DNA of 49,480 nt from contig JAQCLD010000023.1 in assembly GCA_027592785.1 (NCBI GenBank), positions 1 to 49,480 of the forward strand, read 5' to 3'. Positions 34,900 to 42,821 of the stretch are shown piece by piece (within the stretch, counting starts at the first letter, position 1; each line of letters opens with the position of its first letter). A program made the position numbers and the translations under genes. This stretch comes from Acidobacteriota bacterium. Lineage in GTDB: Bacteria; Acidobacteriota; Terriglobia; Bryobacterales; UBA6623. Below the pieces are notes generated by a model, which was not told the origin of the DNA, did no database searches, and worked only from the letters and a program-made list of their open reading frames with translations.

Positions 34900-35351
34900 G
34901 ACTGGGCCCTCTCGATGAGTCCGCTAGGAAGGCCGTAGCGCTTGCGAAGCTTGGTTTCTTGGGCGCCCATCTGGCCGTCGTCGGTCTCGTGGTCGTAGCC
35001 GAGCAAGTGAAGCAGACCGTGCAATGCCAATGTCTTGAGTTCGTCTTCTAGGCTGAGGCCGTAGCGCGCGGCTTGCGCTTGAGCGCGGCCCGCGGATATC
35101 AGAATATCGCCGAGCCGTCCGTCCTCGCCATCCGGAAAAGAGAGCACGTCGGTTGTTTTCGAGATGCCGCGAAATTGCCGGTTTGCTGTCCGAACAGCAT
35201 CGTCGGAACTCACCACAACGGCGAATTCTCGGCGCTTGGCCAGGTCTACCGCGATCCGATTGAGGAAGGCGATTACCTGACTATCGTCGATGCTAATCCT
35301 GCGTTGGCGGTTTTGGTACCAACAAGGTCCGTCGCTTGAATCTGTTCCCAT
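34896..35351 (-). CDS. ybeY: Endoribonuclease YbeY
   Basis: YbeY is a zinc-dependent RNase needed for 16S rRNA 3'-end maturation and ribosome quality control. The 151-residue protein has the zinc triad in 'HGLLHLLGYDH' (His111, His115, His121) and the conserved 'TTDVLSFP' segment. It starts 5 bp after phoH ends. The start ATG at 35351 gives a slightly long N terminus. Confidence 0.95.
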   Translation of the reverse strand: MGTDSSDGPCWYQNRQRRISIDDSQVIAFLNRIAVDLAKRREFAVVVSSDDAVRTANRQFRGISKTTDVLSFPDGEDGRLGDILISAGRAQAQAARYGLSLEDELKTLALHGLLHLLGYDHETDDGQMGAQETKLRKRYGLPSGLIERAQS

Positions 35352-35356
35352 GAGCT

Positions 35357-36364
35357 CTATTCATTTGACGGGCCAGGCTGACTCGTGTCGCTGACGCCGC
35401 CCTTCGTTGGGAATAGGCTCCTCTGATTATATCGCTCGTAGGCCCGAATTACCCGTTGGACGAGATCATGCCGGACGACATCGCGTTCGCTGAAGTACTG
35501 GAACGAAATGCCTTCGACCTGGGGCAAGACGTCGATTGCGTCCAATAGTCCGCTGCGTTTGCCGTGGGGTAAATCAATCTGCGTGATATCGCCGGTGATG
35601 ACGGCCTTCGATCCAAACCCCAGGCGGGTGATGAACATCTTCATCTGTTCGACGGTAGTGTTCTGCGCTTCGTCAAGGATGATGAAGCTCTCGTTGAGAG
35701 AGCGTCCGCGCATAAAGGCAAGCGGCGCAATCTCGATGACGTTCTTCTCCACCAGGCGCTCGATGCGCTCGGGGTCGAGCATGTCGTGGAGGGCGTCGTA
35801 GAGCGGGCGGAGGTAGGGGTCGATTTTTTGCTGCAAGGTACCCGGCAGAAATCCGAGTCGCTCCCCGGCTTCGACCGCGGGGCGTGTGAGTACGATGCGG
35901 CTCACTTGCTTGCTGAGCAGTTGGGAGACGGCCTGGGCGACCGCCAGATAGGTCTTGCCCGTGCCGGCGGGGCCGACGCCGAAAACCATGTCGCAGCGCT
36001 CCATCGCTTCGAGGTAGCGCAACTGGTTCACGCCGCGGGGGGCCAGCTTCTTCAGCCCGACGGTTCGTTGGCGGCTGCTGGCGACGAGGTTGAGGAACGA
36101 AACCTGGGGGTCTTCGCAGAGTATCCGCAGGAAGTGCTTGACGTCCCCGTTGCTGAACTTATGCCCCTCGCGCACGAGCGTGTCGTAGTCGTTTAGGATG
36201 TCGCGGACGCGCTGCAGGGAGCCCTCTTCGCCGGTAATCTCGAGAGCGTTCTCGAGGAGCAGGGTCTTCACGTCAAGCGAGGACTCAAGAAAACGGATGT
36301 TTTCGTCGTGCGTGCCGAAGAGAGGTTCGATTCCTTTGCCGAGGCTGACTTGTATCGTTGCCAA
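35357..36364 (-). CDS. PhoH-family ATPase
   Basis: A 335-residue P-loop protein of the PhoH/YbeZ type, which cooperates with YbeY in RNA metabolism. Walker A is GPAGTGKT (131-138); 'VLTRPAVEAGERLGFLPG' follows; Walker B is 'FIILDEAQNTT'. The N-terminal 100 residues are KH-like. The start appears to be TTG at 36364 with no strong ribosome-binding site. First gene of the phoH-ybeY-corC-era-BON run. Confidence 0.93.
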   Translation of the reverse strand: MATIQVSLGKGIEPLFGTHDENIRFLESSLDVKTLLLENALEITGEEGSLQRVRDILNDYDTLVREGHKFSNGDVKHFLRILCEDPQVSFLNLVASSRQRTVGLKKLAPRGVNQLRYLEAMERCDMVFGVGPAGTGKTYLAVAQAVSQLLSKQVSRIVLTRPAVEAGERLGFLPGTLQQKIDPYLRPLYDALHDMLDPERIERLVEKNVIEIAPLAFMRGRSLNESFIILDEAQNTTVEQMKMFITRLGFGSKAVITGDITQIDLPHGKRSGLLDAIDVLPQVEGISFQYFSERDVVRHDLVQRVIRAYERYNQRSLFPTKGGVSDTSQPGPSNE

Positions 36365-36429
36365 GATTTACGAAGCGCTCGACAAACGGTTGCTTCTTGA
36401 CCCGACTATAGCCGAGGCCCCAAGGGGCG

Positions 36430-37407
36430 TCAATGAGCAGCGTCAGGCGGAGTGCGCGATGGTTCAAAAAGCAGTTTGGCCGCCGCATACACCGTCTGAA
36501 GCCGCGGAGTGACAACGCTGTGACGAGCGGCTAACTCGATGACCGAGCCGGTGAGCGGATCGAGTTCCGGGGTGCGTCCTGACTCCAGATCCTGCAGCAT
36601 GGACGGCCTGTGAAAGCCGGCTTGACGCCCGCCCTCCAAGCGTTTCTCGGGTGACACGCCGATGTTTACGCCGACGGCCAGAGCGGTCTCGTTGACTTCG
36701 GCCATGGCGTCGAGGATGAGCGCGGCAGTCGCGGGGTGCTCGGTCATCTCCTTCAGCGTCTTGCGTGTGAGGGCGCTCAGCGGGTTGAAGATCGCGTTGC
36801 CCAGCAATTTCTTCCACAGTTCTACGTCGATCGCGTTGCGGACCGGAGCCTTGACCCCGCCGCGGCCGAAGGCGTCCGCTAAAGCTCTAACGCGTTCGCT
36901 GCCTGAGCCGTCGGGTTCGCCCAAGGGCAGGCTAATGCCGTGCGTATGGCGAACCACGCCAGGGCCATCGACGTGGCAACTCATATAGACGACCGATCCC
37001 AGGGACTTGTCCACGGGCATGTGTTTGGCGACGATGCCGCCGGGGTCCACCGATTCAAGGCGGGCATCGCCGTCGGGGCGGTACCACCAAGGCAGGCCAT
37101 TCTGGGTGCTGACGAAAACCGTGTCCGGCGTGCTGAGCGGTCCGACCAACGGAGCGATCTGCGTGAGGCTGTGCGCTTTGACGCCCAAGATGACGTAGTC
37201 CACCGGACCGATCTCGGCGGGCGAATCGCTGGCCTTCAAGCGGTAGGTCTGATCTCCAAAGTCGTCGCTGATGATGCGCAGGCCATCGCGGCGAAGCGCC
37301 TCAAGGTGCGGGCCGCGAGCGATTAAAGAAACGTCGCAACCCGCTTCCGCCAAGCGGGCGCCCAATAGCGCTCCGATCGCTCCCGCTCCATAAACTGCTA
37401 CTCGCAC
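36430..37407 (-). CDS. 2-dehydropantoate 2-reductase family (PanE/ApbA)
   Basis: The enzyme family reduces ketopantoate with NADPH in pantothenate synthesis. The 325-residue protein has the N-terminal dinucleotide-binding GAGAIG (7-12), 'IARGPHLEAL', and the catalytic-lysine region 'ELWKKLLGNAIFNPLSAL' (about 188-205). GTG start. As other pantothenate genes are not in the window and several ApbA relatives have other substrates, the panE role is likely but not certain. Confidence 0.85.
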   Translation of the reverse strand: MRVAVYGAGAIGALLGARLAEAGCDVSLIARGPHLEALRRDGLRIISDDFGDQTYRLKASDSPAEIGPVDYVILGVKAHSLTQIAPLVGPLSTPDTVFVSTQNGLPWWYRPDGDARLESVDPGGIVAKHMPVDKSLGSVVYMSCHVDGPGVVRHTHGISLPLGEPDGSGSERVRALADAFGRGGVKAPVRNAIDVELWKKLLGNAIFNPLSALTRKTLKEMTEHPATAALILDAMAEVNETALAVGVNIGVSPEKRLEGGRQAGFHRPSMLQDLESGRTPELDPLTGSVIELAARHSVVTPRLQTVYAAAKLLFEPSRTPPDAAH

Positions 37408-37475
37408 CGTAATTCCCGTCCCGAGGGGCCTAGGTTATCAGAAAGTTGTTGGCGGGTTGCGGGCGGGCGACGAGG

Positions 37476-38039
37476 TTAAACGAACTCGATGCCGGCGAGG
37501 TAGGACGACCCGATTTGTACGCAGTAGCGGATCGTGCCGACTTCGACTTGACCGTTGAACTGGAGACGCACCGAGCGAATCTCGGGCGCTGGGCGCGAGA
37601 GCATGACCTGTGCGCCGTCCTGGGTCAGGTTGGTGACACGCACTGGGCAGCGGACTCGCGTGAGTCCATCGACCCACTCCAGGTCCCCAGGGGCCTTGCA
37701 TGGCGTGCGTTCCTGCGACCGGCGGGTCTTACCACTGACCGCGAGTTTCAGCCGGTAGCCGCCGCCTGTAGCCACGTATGCTTTGACCTTGCACTTGACG
37801 GCGCGTTCGACGTCTTCGATCCAGACGCTTTCGCCGACGTCGACGTACTCGGGAGACCAGATGGTCGATTGGTCTTCCTGCTTGTCGATCACCTGAACTT
37901 GATGCTGGACCCTACGCCCGGCCCACGAGGCCATGCTGAGCACCGCGAGATTCGCCGCGCCTTGGCCTGCGTCGCTCTTCGCTCCGCTTGGTCGCGGCGA
38001 GAAAAAACCGCGTACTGCGCTGATCAAGTTGAGTTGCAT
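37476..38039 (-). CDS. PilZ-domain protein
   Basis: About 187 residues. The C-terminal half (about 105-187) looks like a PilZ domain: an RxxxR-type motif ('RSQER'), then 'TNLTQDGAQV' in place of the D/NxSxxG motif, and 'YLAGIEF' at the end. PilZ domains bind cyclic di-GMP. The N-terminal half may hold a second, diverged beta-barrel. The ATG at 38039 has a weak ribosome-binding site; an in-frame TTG at 38108 is an alternative (210 residues). It may relate to flagellar or pilus control, but no partner is adjacent. Confidence 0.65.
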   Translation of the reverse strand: MQLNLISAVRGFFSPRPSGAKSDAGQGAANLAVLSMASWAGRRVQHQVQVIDKQEDQSTIWSPEYVDVGESVWIEDVERAVKCKVKAYVATGGGYRLKLAVSGKTRRSQERTPCKAPGDLEWVDGLTRVRCPVRVTNLTQDGAQVMLSRPAPEIRSVRLQFNGQVEVGTIRYCVQIGSSYLAGIEFV

Positions 38040-38161
38040 TTCCGTGCCGGCGCTCGTCGGAGCAGTCCCGCTGGCTTCACTATGAGGCCGGAACGAAAAC
38101 AGGGTCAATGGAACGGAGGTACGGCACGGAATGTTCGACCGTACCAGAGGAGGTAAGGCGT

Positions 38162-38878
38162 TTAATCTAAGGAAGATTCCTCAGAGCTCCAAGCGGCGCG
38201 CTTGATCAGGCCGTCGCGCATCTCGATCCGCCGGTTCGATACGAAGGCGGCTGCTTCCGGGTTGTGGGTAATCATCAAGATGGTCTGACCGAGCTCTTGG
38301 TTGAGCTGTTTAAGCGTCTTCAGCACGAGTTCGGAGTTTGCGGTATCCAGGTTGCCAGTGGGCTCGTCCGCCAACAGAATGCGCGGCTGGTTGACGATGG
38401 CGCGGGCAATGGCGACGCGCTGTTGTTCGCCGCCTGATAAAGCGTAGGGTTTGTGATCGAGGCGTTTATCGATCCCCAGAATCTTCACCACGGCCTTGAA
38501 GTCCTCGCTGATCGGGCTGTGGTTCCCGGCGATGTCACGGGCGATCTCGATATTTTCGCGGGCGGTCAACGTCGGCAAGAGATTGAACTTTTGGAATACG
38601 AATCCGACGGCTGTCTTGCGCAATTCGGTCCGCTGGCGCTCGGACATGCCGGCAAGGTCTTGCCCTTCGATGACAACGGAGCCCGAAGTCGGGGGAGTGA
38701 GGCCCCCGATGACGTGGAAGAGCGTCGACTTGCCGGAGCCGGAAGGCCCGACGATGGCGATGAACTCTCCGGCTTCGGCAACGAGGTCAACCCCGCGCAC
38801 CGCGTGTACCTCGACTTCGCCAATACGGAAAGTCTTCTTCAGGCCGCGGACTTCAAGGATCGGTTGTGAGGAGGACAC
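38162..38878 (-). CDS. LolD/MacB-type ABC transporter ATPase
   Basis: A 238-residue ATP-binding subunit: Walker [10 protein letters not shown] (about 44), Q-loop region '[19 protein letters not shown]', signature LSGGEQQR (about 149) and Walker B '[13 protein letters not shown]'. The sequence is of the LolD/MacB/FtsE type, whose members drive lipoprotein release or mechanotransmission. No permease gene is adjacent, so the partner is elsewhere. GTG start 9 bp after the LolA-like lipoprotein gene, suggesting joint function. Confidence 0.92.
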   Translation of the reverse strand: MSSSQPILEVRGLKKTFRIGEVEVHAVRGVDLVAEAGEFIAIVGPSGSGKSTLFHVIGGLTPPTSGSVVIEGQDLAGMSERQRTELRKTAVGFVFQKFNLLPTLTARENIEIARDIAGNHSPISEDFKAVVKILGIDKRLDHKPYALSGGEQQRVAIARAIVNQPRILLADEPTGNLDTANSELVLKTLKQLNQELGQTILMITHNPEAAAFVSNRRIEMRDGLIKRAAWSSEESSLD

Positions 38879-38887
38879 AGCGTTCTA

Positions 38888-39793
38888 TTATCGGATGCTC
38901 AGCTGAGCTGCCGGTTTCGCCGTGCCGCCGACTCGTTCCACGGGGACGCCGGGCGGAGGATCGAGGACAAAGGCGTCAGCGGGCAACTCCGCGTTAATGC
39001 CAGGGTCTTCCATGTGGATGACGAGGCTATATCCGTCGGCTGGCCGGGTGATGCTGACGGTCGCTGGATAGGGCGCTTCGCCGCTCTCGCGCCAATCCGA
39101 ATAGGAGGCTTGCGTCACGATATTGCCGTCGCCGTCGTAAATCTCAAGCATGCCGATCCGTCGGTCGGCCCGATCGAACCAAAACTTGCGCGTGATCACG
39201 GCGTTGCCGCCCTGCTCTTTCTGAAACACGACGACGTGATAAAGCCGTCCGTTTCGAGCCATGTTGTCGAGGGCTGCGGTCTCGCCGCTTTGCGGAGGTT
39301 CGATTAGCAGGGGCTCAACAATATGCTGTGCGCGAATATTCTCGGCCCTCTCGTCGGAACGTTCGTCCAGCGCGGTGGCGCCCTGCAAGAAGCGCTTTCT
39401 CCAAACCAGGTAGACGCTGAATTCGTCGTGGTCAGAGACCATGTCGAAGGCCGTCTGGTTGGTGACTGGATATTGCGCTTGGATACGTGCGTGGTCCGGC
39501 CGCTCGGCCAAGATGAATCCGCGCACGTCGGTGAGCGTCTTGGCACGATCCATGTCGTCGTTGAGGAATGTCAAGCCCAACTCGACCTCGGCGCGCAACG
39601 TGTTGATAGCTCCAAAGCGTTCGATTTGAGGCAATAGCTCCTCTAGCGTCGCGGTGCGCGCGGCAACCAGCGGCGGAGCGATTCTCTGCGTCCGATAAAG
39701 GCACCCCGTGCTTGTCGCGGCCAGCGCGAGCAGTAAAGGGAGCGCTCGATTTTTCAGACGGGAAAACGTGGTCGGGCTATGACGACGCAACAC
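38888..39793 (-). CDS. LolA-like outer-membrane lipoprotein
   Basis: About 301 residues with a lipoprotein signal peptide ('LPLLLALAATSTGC', Cys about 31). The body resembles the LolA/LolB-type half-barrel (DUF4292-like): 'RGFILAERPDHARIQAQYPV', 'TAFDMVSDHDEFSVYLVWRKRF', 'FWFDRADRRIGMLEIYD'. Such proteins carry or bind lipids or lipoproteins. Start choice is uncertain: GTG 39793 begins 13 bp after the upstream stop; ATG 39820 would overlap it. An extended -10 box lies just upstream of the GTG. Followed at 9 bp by a LolD-like ATPase. Confidence 0.7.
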   Translation of the reverse strand: MLRRHSPTTFSRLKNRALPLLLALAATSTGCLYRTQRIAPPLVAARTATLEELLPQIERFGAINTLRAEVELGLTFLNDDMDRAKTLTDVRGFILAERPDHARIQAQYPVTNQTAFDMVSDHDEFSVYLVWRKRFLQGATALDERSDERAENIRAQHIVEPLLIEPPQSGETAALDNMARNGRLYHVVVFQKEQGGNAVITRKFWFDRADRRIGMLEIYDGDGNIVTQASYSDWRESGEAPYPATVSITRPADGYSLVIHMEDPGINAELPADAFVLDPPPGVPVERVGGTAKPAAQLSIR

Positions 39794-39796
39794 CCC

Positions 39797-39805
39797 ATTA
39801 TAACA
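39797..39805 (-). promoter_or_regulatory. Extended -10 promoter box (TGTTATAAT)
   Basis: The minus strand reads TGTTATAAT, a perfect extended -10, in the gap between the unknown 170-residue gene and the LolA-like lipoprotein gene. No -35 is needed for this class. It is only 3 bp before the GTG at 39793, so transcripts from it would be leaderless or would need a later start codon. Confidence 0.5.
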
Positions 39806-39806
39806 A

Positions 39807-40319
39807 TCAGTTGGCAGCATTTCTGCGTCTGAGAAAGACCCAATCGGGGAACAGCTCGGGGGCATCGAGCCAGACGCGAAACCACTCCCGCAACTCGGAC
39901 TTCTCACGACGCTTCTCAGCGGATAGATTCGGGCGGCCCAAGAGGAACCGGAGTCTCTGCTGACCGTGCTGCACCGCGCGCCGGCAATCGGCCGCGCGAG
40001 CCGAGTCGCTGGCCAGGCGAGCGTGCGCGTATTCGCCGGTCATTTCGATCAGGGAAGCCTCAGCGGAGTCGGCGTCGCCGATCTGTACGCGGCCCCGCAA
40101 GTCGAGCGCGAAACCGCCGATCGAGCGGCTAAGCTCCGCGTCGGTCGCCAGCAGGAGTTCGAGGACGGCTGGCCGGCTGGGCACAACGCCGCCTCGTTGC
40201 GCGGCGATCTGCTTGCACAGAGTTTCGAGAGCTTCTTGCCCGATCTCGGTCCCGGCACAGCGAGCCACGAACTCAGCGACGAGGCTGCGCATCGACGGCT
40301 TCTGGCCTGACGGCGTCAC
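39807..40319 (-). CDS. Unrecognised 170-residue protein after mltG
   Basis: I do not recognise a family. The frame is open to 40613, but the part beyond 40319 is an Arg-rich shadow of mltG. The GTG at 40319 overlaps the mltG stop as GTGA, a strong sign of coupled translation. The protein is mostly helical and charged, without signal peptide or membrane segment, with a basic C-terminal third ('NLSAEKRREKSELREWFRVW'). Its fixed place between MltG and a LolA-like lipoprotein suggests an envelope-related or cell-division role. Confidence 0.6.
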   Translation of the reverse strand: MTPSGQKPSMRSLVAEFVARCAGTEIGQEALETLCKQIAAQRGGVVPSRPAVLELLLATDAELSRSIGGFALDLRGRVQIGDADSAEASLIEMTGEYAHARLASDSARAADCRRAVQHGQQRLRFLLGRPNLSAEKRREKSELREWFRVWLDAPELFPDWVFLRRRNAAN

Positions 40320-41326
40320 GGCGTGTTGCGCGAGGCGCGCAGGCGCACTACGGCTTGGTTGTGCTCCCTGAGCGTCGAAGAAAAGGAGTGATCGCCGGCG
40401 CCGCCGGTGTTGGCGACGAAGAAGATGTAGTCCGAGTCGGCGGGAGACAGCGCCGCGCGCAAGGATTCCGCGCCGGGGTTGGCGATCGGGCCGGGCGGTA
40501 ATCCGGCGTGCACATAGGTGTTGTAGGGATGGGGATCTTCTATGTCGCTGGCGTGGATTGCGCCGCGGTAGCGGTCCTCGACGAGCAGGCCGTAGATGAT
40601 CGTCGGATCGCACTGCAGCCGCATGCTGCGCCGGAGCCGGTTATGGAAGACGGCCGAGATCAGCGGCCTCTCGCTGGGAACGCCGCTCTCTTTCTCGATC
40701 AATGACGCTAGGGTCAACGTTTCATAGAGGCTCAGGTCCGTCTCGACGCCCTGCGAAGCGGCCTCGAATGCTTGGCGGAAGTTCGCCAGCATCGCCGCAA
40801 GGAGTTGCTCGCCGGTGGCTGTTCTGGCCAGGCTGTAGGTCTCGGGAAACAGGAAGCCTTCGAGCGATTTGGCCTCGGGGACGAGGTCTTGGATAGGCGT
40901 CGGGTCAGCGGTCAGCTCTAAGAACTCATCCTCGCCGGCGTAACCGGCTTCGGCCACAAGACTGGAGACTTCGAACCTCGTTAGACCTTCCGGGATGGTC
41001 AGCTGACGTAGCAAAACATCGCCGGCCGCAAACCTGGACAGAATTCCCACCGGACTATCGGCAGCGGAGAAGCGGTACTCGCCGGCCATGAGTAGGATTC
41101 CGGGCCGCAGGGCGCGCGCTGCCAGAAAAAGCCAGCGCGAGCGTACGATGCCCAGCTCTTCTAAGGCAGCCGCTGTCTGCTTGCCCGGCGCGCCGCGCAC
41201 ATACTCGAAAACTAGCGGTTCAGGGAAGTCCCCGTAGGGCCTGTTGAGCTCCGCATAGAGATACACGCCGGCAACCGCCGCTGCGACGAGGACAACAGCG
41301 AGACTGGCACGGATGAACCGAAACAT
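40316..41326 (-). CDS. mltG: Endolytic transglycosylase MltG
   Basis: MltG cuts nascent peptidoglycan strands and sets glycan chain length. The 336-residue protein has one N-terminal membrane helix (about 5-26), the 'LEGFLFPETY' motif (155-164), the catalytic Glu211 in 'ASLIEKES', then 'FHNRL', 'QCDPTIIYG' and 'NTYVHAGLPPGPIANPG'. It directly follows ruvX (TGA and ATG abut), a common gene pairing, and its stop overlaps the next start. Confidence 0.96.
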   Translation of the reverse strand: MFRFIRASLAVVLVAAAVAGVYLYAELNRPYGDFPEPLVFEYVRGAPGKQTAAALEELGIVRSRWLFLAARALRPGILLMAGEYRFSAADSPVGILSRFAAGDVLLRQLTIPEGLTRFEVSSLVAEAGYAGEDEFLELTADPTPIQDLVPEAKSLEGFLFPETYSLARTATGEQLLAAMLANFRQAFEAASQGVETDLSLYETLTLASLIEKESGVPSERPLISAVFHNRLRRSMRLQCDPTIIYGLLVEDRYRGAIHASDIEDPHPYNTYVHAGLPPGPIANPGAESLRAALSPADSDYIFFVANTGGAGDHSFSSTLREHNQAVVRLRASRNTP

Positions 41327-41767
41327 TCAGCAAGGTCCCCCGCTGGCCTGCGCGGGCCGGTTCTCCAGATAGCTTTGCAGGATGAGCGCCGCCGCCACTC
41401 GATCGACATCGCCCGGTTTACGCTTGCCGCCCCGTTCGGCGAGTATTTCTTCGGCCGCGACGCTGGTCAGCCGCTCGTCCCACAGAACCAGTTCGATGCC
41501 GCAACGCTTGGCCAAAGTTCGGCCCAGCTGTTCGGCCTGCGAGGACGAGGGACTGACGCGGCCGTCCATGTGCAGAGGCGCGCCGACGACCAGGGTAGAG
41601 ACGCTGTTGTCTTCGATAATCCGGCTCAATTCGCCCAGATCGACCGCCCGATTCTTGCGCCGGAGCGTCGGCAAAGTCTGTACGTAGACATCGCTCTCGT
41701 CGGTGATCGCCAACCCGATCCGGGCTTTGCCCCAGTCGAGCGCGAGCGTGCGGCATCCAGCGAGCAT
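41327..41767 (-). CDS. ruvX: RuvX/YqgF Holliday-junction resolvase-like nuclease
   Basis: A 146-residue RNase H-fold protein: 'LALDWGKARIGLAITD' (about 8-23) with the first acidic catalytic residue, 'VVGAPLHMDGRVS', 'LWDERLTS' and 'VDRVAAALILQSYL'. YqgF acts in 16S rRNA 5'-end processing and Holliday junction resolution. Upstream gene of the ruvX-mltG pair. Confidence 0.93.
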   Translation of the reverse strand: MLAGCRTLALDWGKARIGLAITDESDVYVQTLPTLRRKNRAVDLGELSRIIEDNSVSTLVVGAPLHMDGRVSPSSSQAEQLGRTLAKRCGIELVLWDERLTSVAAEEILAERGGKRKPGDVDRVAAALILQSYLENRPAQASGGPC

Positions 41768-41812
41768 TCCCGCTGTTATTCTAGCCGGGTTTGCCGACGT
41801 TTTCGAACGTAG

Positions 41813-42679
41813 CTACACGCTGAATACCGGTACGGGCGATCGGCGGATGAGTGCGTAGCCATCCGCGTGGCCGATTCGAAATAGGCCCTGTTGCCCGGTG
41901 CGGCCGATGACCAGCGCATCGCAGTGTTTGGCGGCGAGTATCTCCGCGACGGTGTCCATGGCGGCGCCGCCTTCAATCACCACATCCGCGGTCACCCCGG
42001 TCTTTTCACAAAGAGCGGCGATGTGTTTCGCTGCATTGTCGCGCTGCGCCTTACTCGTCTCGGGATCGGTAAAGGACCCAGGATCGATGTCGTGTGGGAC
42101 GTGAATGACGGTGAGCTTTGCGCCGACGAGTTGCGCCAAATCGCCGGCCCAACGAAGGATGCGCCCGCAGTCATCCATGTTGTCGAGGCCCAAAGCGCAA
42201 CCCACGTGAGCGATCTTCAAGGGCGCGACCGCATGATCCGCCAGATGGGCGCCCGTCGCCATGGGGATTGACATGTCGTGCAATAGCTTCGAAGTCAGCG
42301 AGCCGAGCAAGAAGCGTCTGAATCCGCCTCGTCCATGAGTGCCGATGACGATGAGATCGACGGCGTGGTTTTTGGCATGCTCCTCGATGCGTGTCAGCGG
42401 GTCCCCTTCGGCTAGCACGGTCGACGCTTTGGGAGCCAGTTTGGCAGCGAACCCGCGGAGTTGGGCTTCGGCTCGGCGAGATGCCTCAAGTTGGGTCTTT
42501 TCGCTCTGCTCGACCTGCGCCAACCCACGATAGGCGGCATGGGCTTCTAAAGAGGGCTCTACGTGCATTACCGTTAGATTGGCTCCGAAAAGCTCGGCTA
42601 AGCGGGTTGCTTCGATCACGGCGGCTTCAGAGCGTTCGGAGAAGTCTACTGGGGTGAGAATGTGCTTGATAGACAGCAT
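41813..42679 (-). CDS. Tandem universal stress protein (UspA x2)
   Basis: From the ATG at 42679 (AAGGAAGG ribosome-binding site 6 bp upstream) the protein has 288 residues with two UspA domains. The first ends with the ATP-binding motif 'GTHGRGGFRRFLLGS' (G-x2-G-x9-G-S). The second ('KIAHVGCALGLDNMDD' to 'VPVFSV') has a degraded nucleotide loop 'GRTGQQGLFRIGHADG'. A further in-frame start at 42706 is less likely. Divergent from the gcv operon. Confidence 0.9.
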   Translation of the reverse strand: MLSIKHILTPVDFSERSEAAVIEATRLAELFGANLTVMHVEPSLEAHAAYRGLAQVEQSEKTQLEASRRAEAQLRGFAAKLAPKASTVLAEGDPLTRIEEHAKNHAVDLIVIGTHGRGGFRRFLLGSLTSKLLHDMSIPMATGAHLADHAVAPLKIAHVGCALGLDNMDDCGRILRWAGDLAQLVGAKLTVIHVPHDIDPGSFTDPETSKAQRDNAAKHIAALCEKTGVTADVVIEGGAAMDTVAEILAAKHCDALVIGRTGQQGLFRIGHADGYALIRRSPVPVFSV

Positions 42680-42771
42680 GGTCAACCTTCCTTTACGACC
42701 TTTCATGATGCACGTTGGGCGCCGTTCTGGAAGTCGCTAAACGACGCCAGGGGCCGATCCGGCTCCTTTCA

Positions 42772-42801
42772 TTGACACCTTCGTCGCGGCGGTGCTAGCT
42801 T
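42772..42801 (+). promoter_or_regulatory. Promoter of the gcv operon
   Basis: A perfect -35 TTGACA (42772-42777) is followed after 18 bp by TAGCTT (42796-42801), a fair -10. This predicts a transcript start near 42808 and a very short leader, leaving no room for a glycine riboswitch. Confidence 0.55.
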
Positions 42802-42821
42802 GAGGGTCTTTTCTCCCTCAA
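42800..42821 (+). promoter_or_regulatory. Inverted repeat overlapping the gcvT start
   Basis: TTGAGGG, 8 bases (TCTTTTCT), then CCCTCAA: a perfect 7-bp inverted repeat. Its right arm contains the A of the gcvT ATG and its left arm overlaps the predicted -10. The position suits an operator for a regulator, or a small hairpin hiding the start codon. Confidence 0.5.

Noticed and set aside
40320-40613. N-terminal extension of the 170-residue protein to 40613.
   Set aside because: Arg-rich shadow of mltG; the GTGA overlap start is far more natural.
42680-42820. Glycine riboswitch upstream of gcvT.
   Set aside because: Only about 45 bp lie between the TTGACA box and the start codon, and no aptamer-like core is visible.
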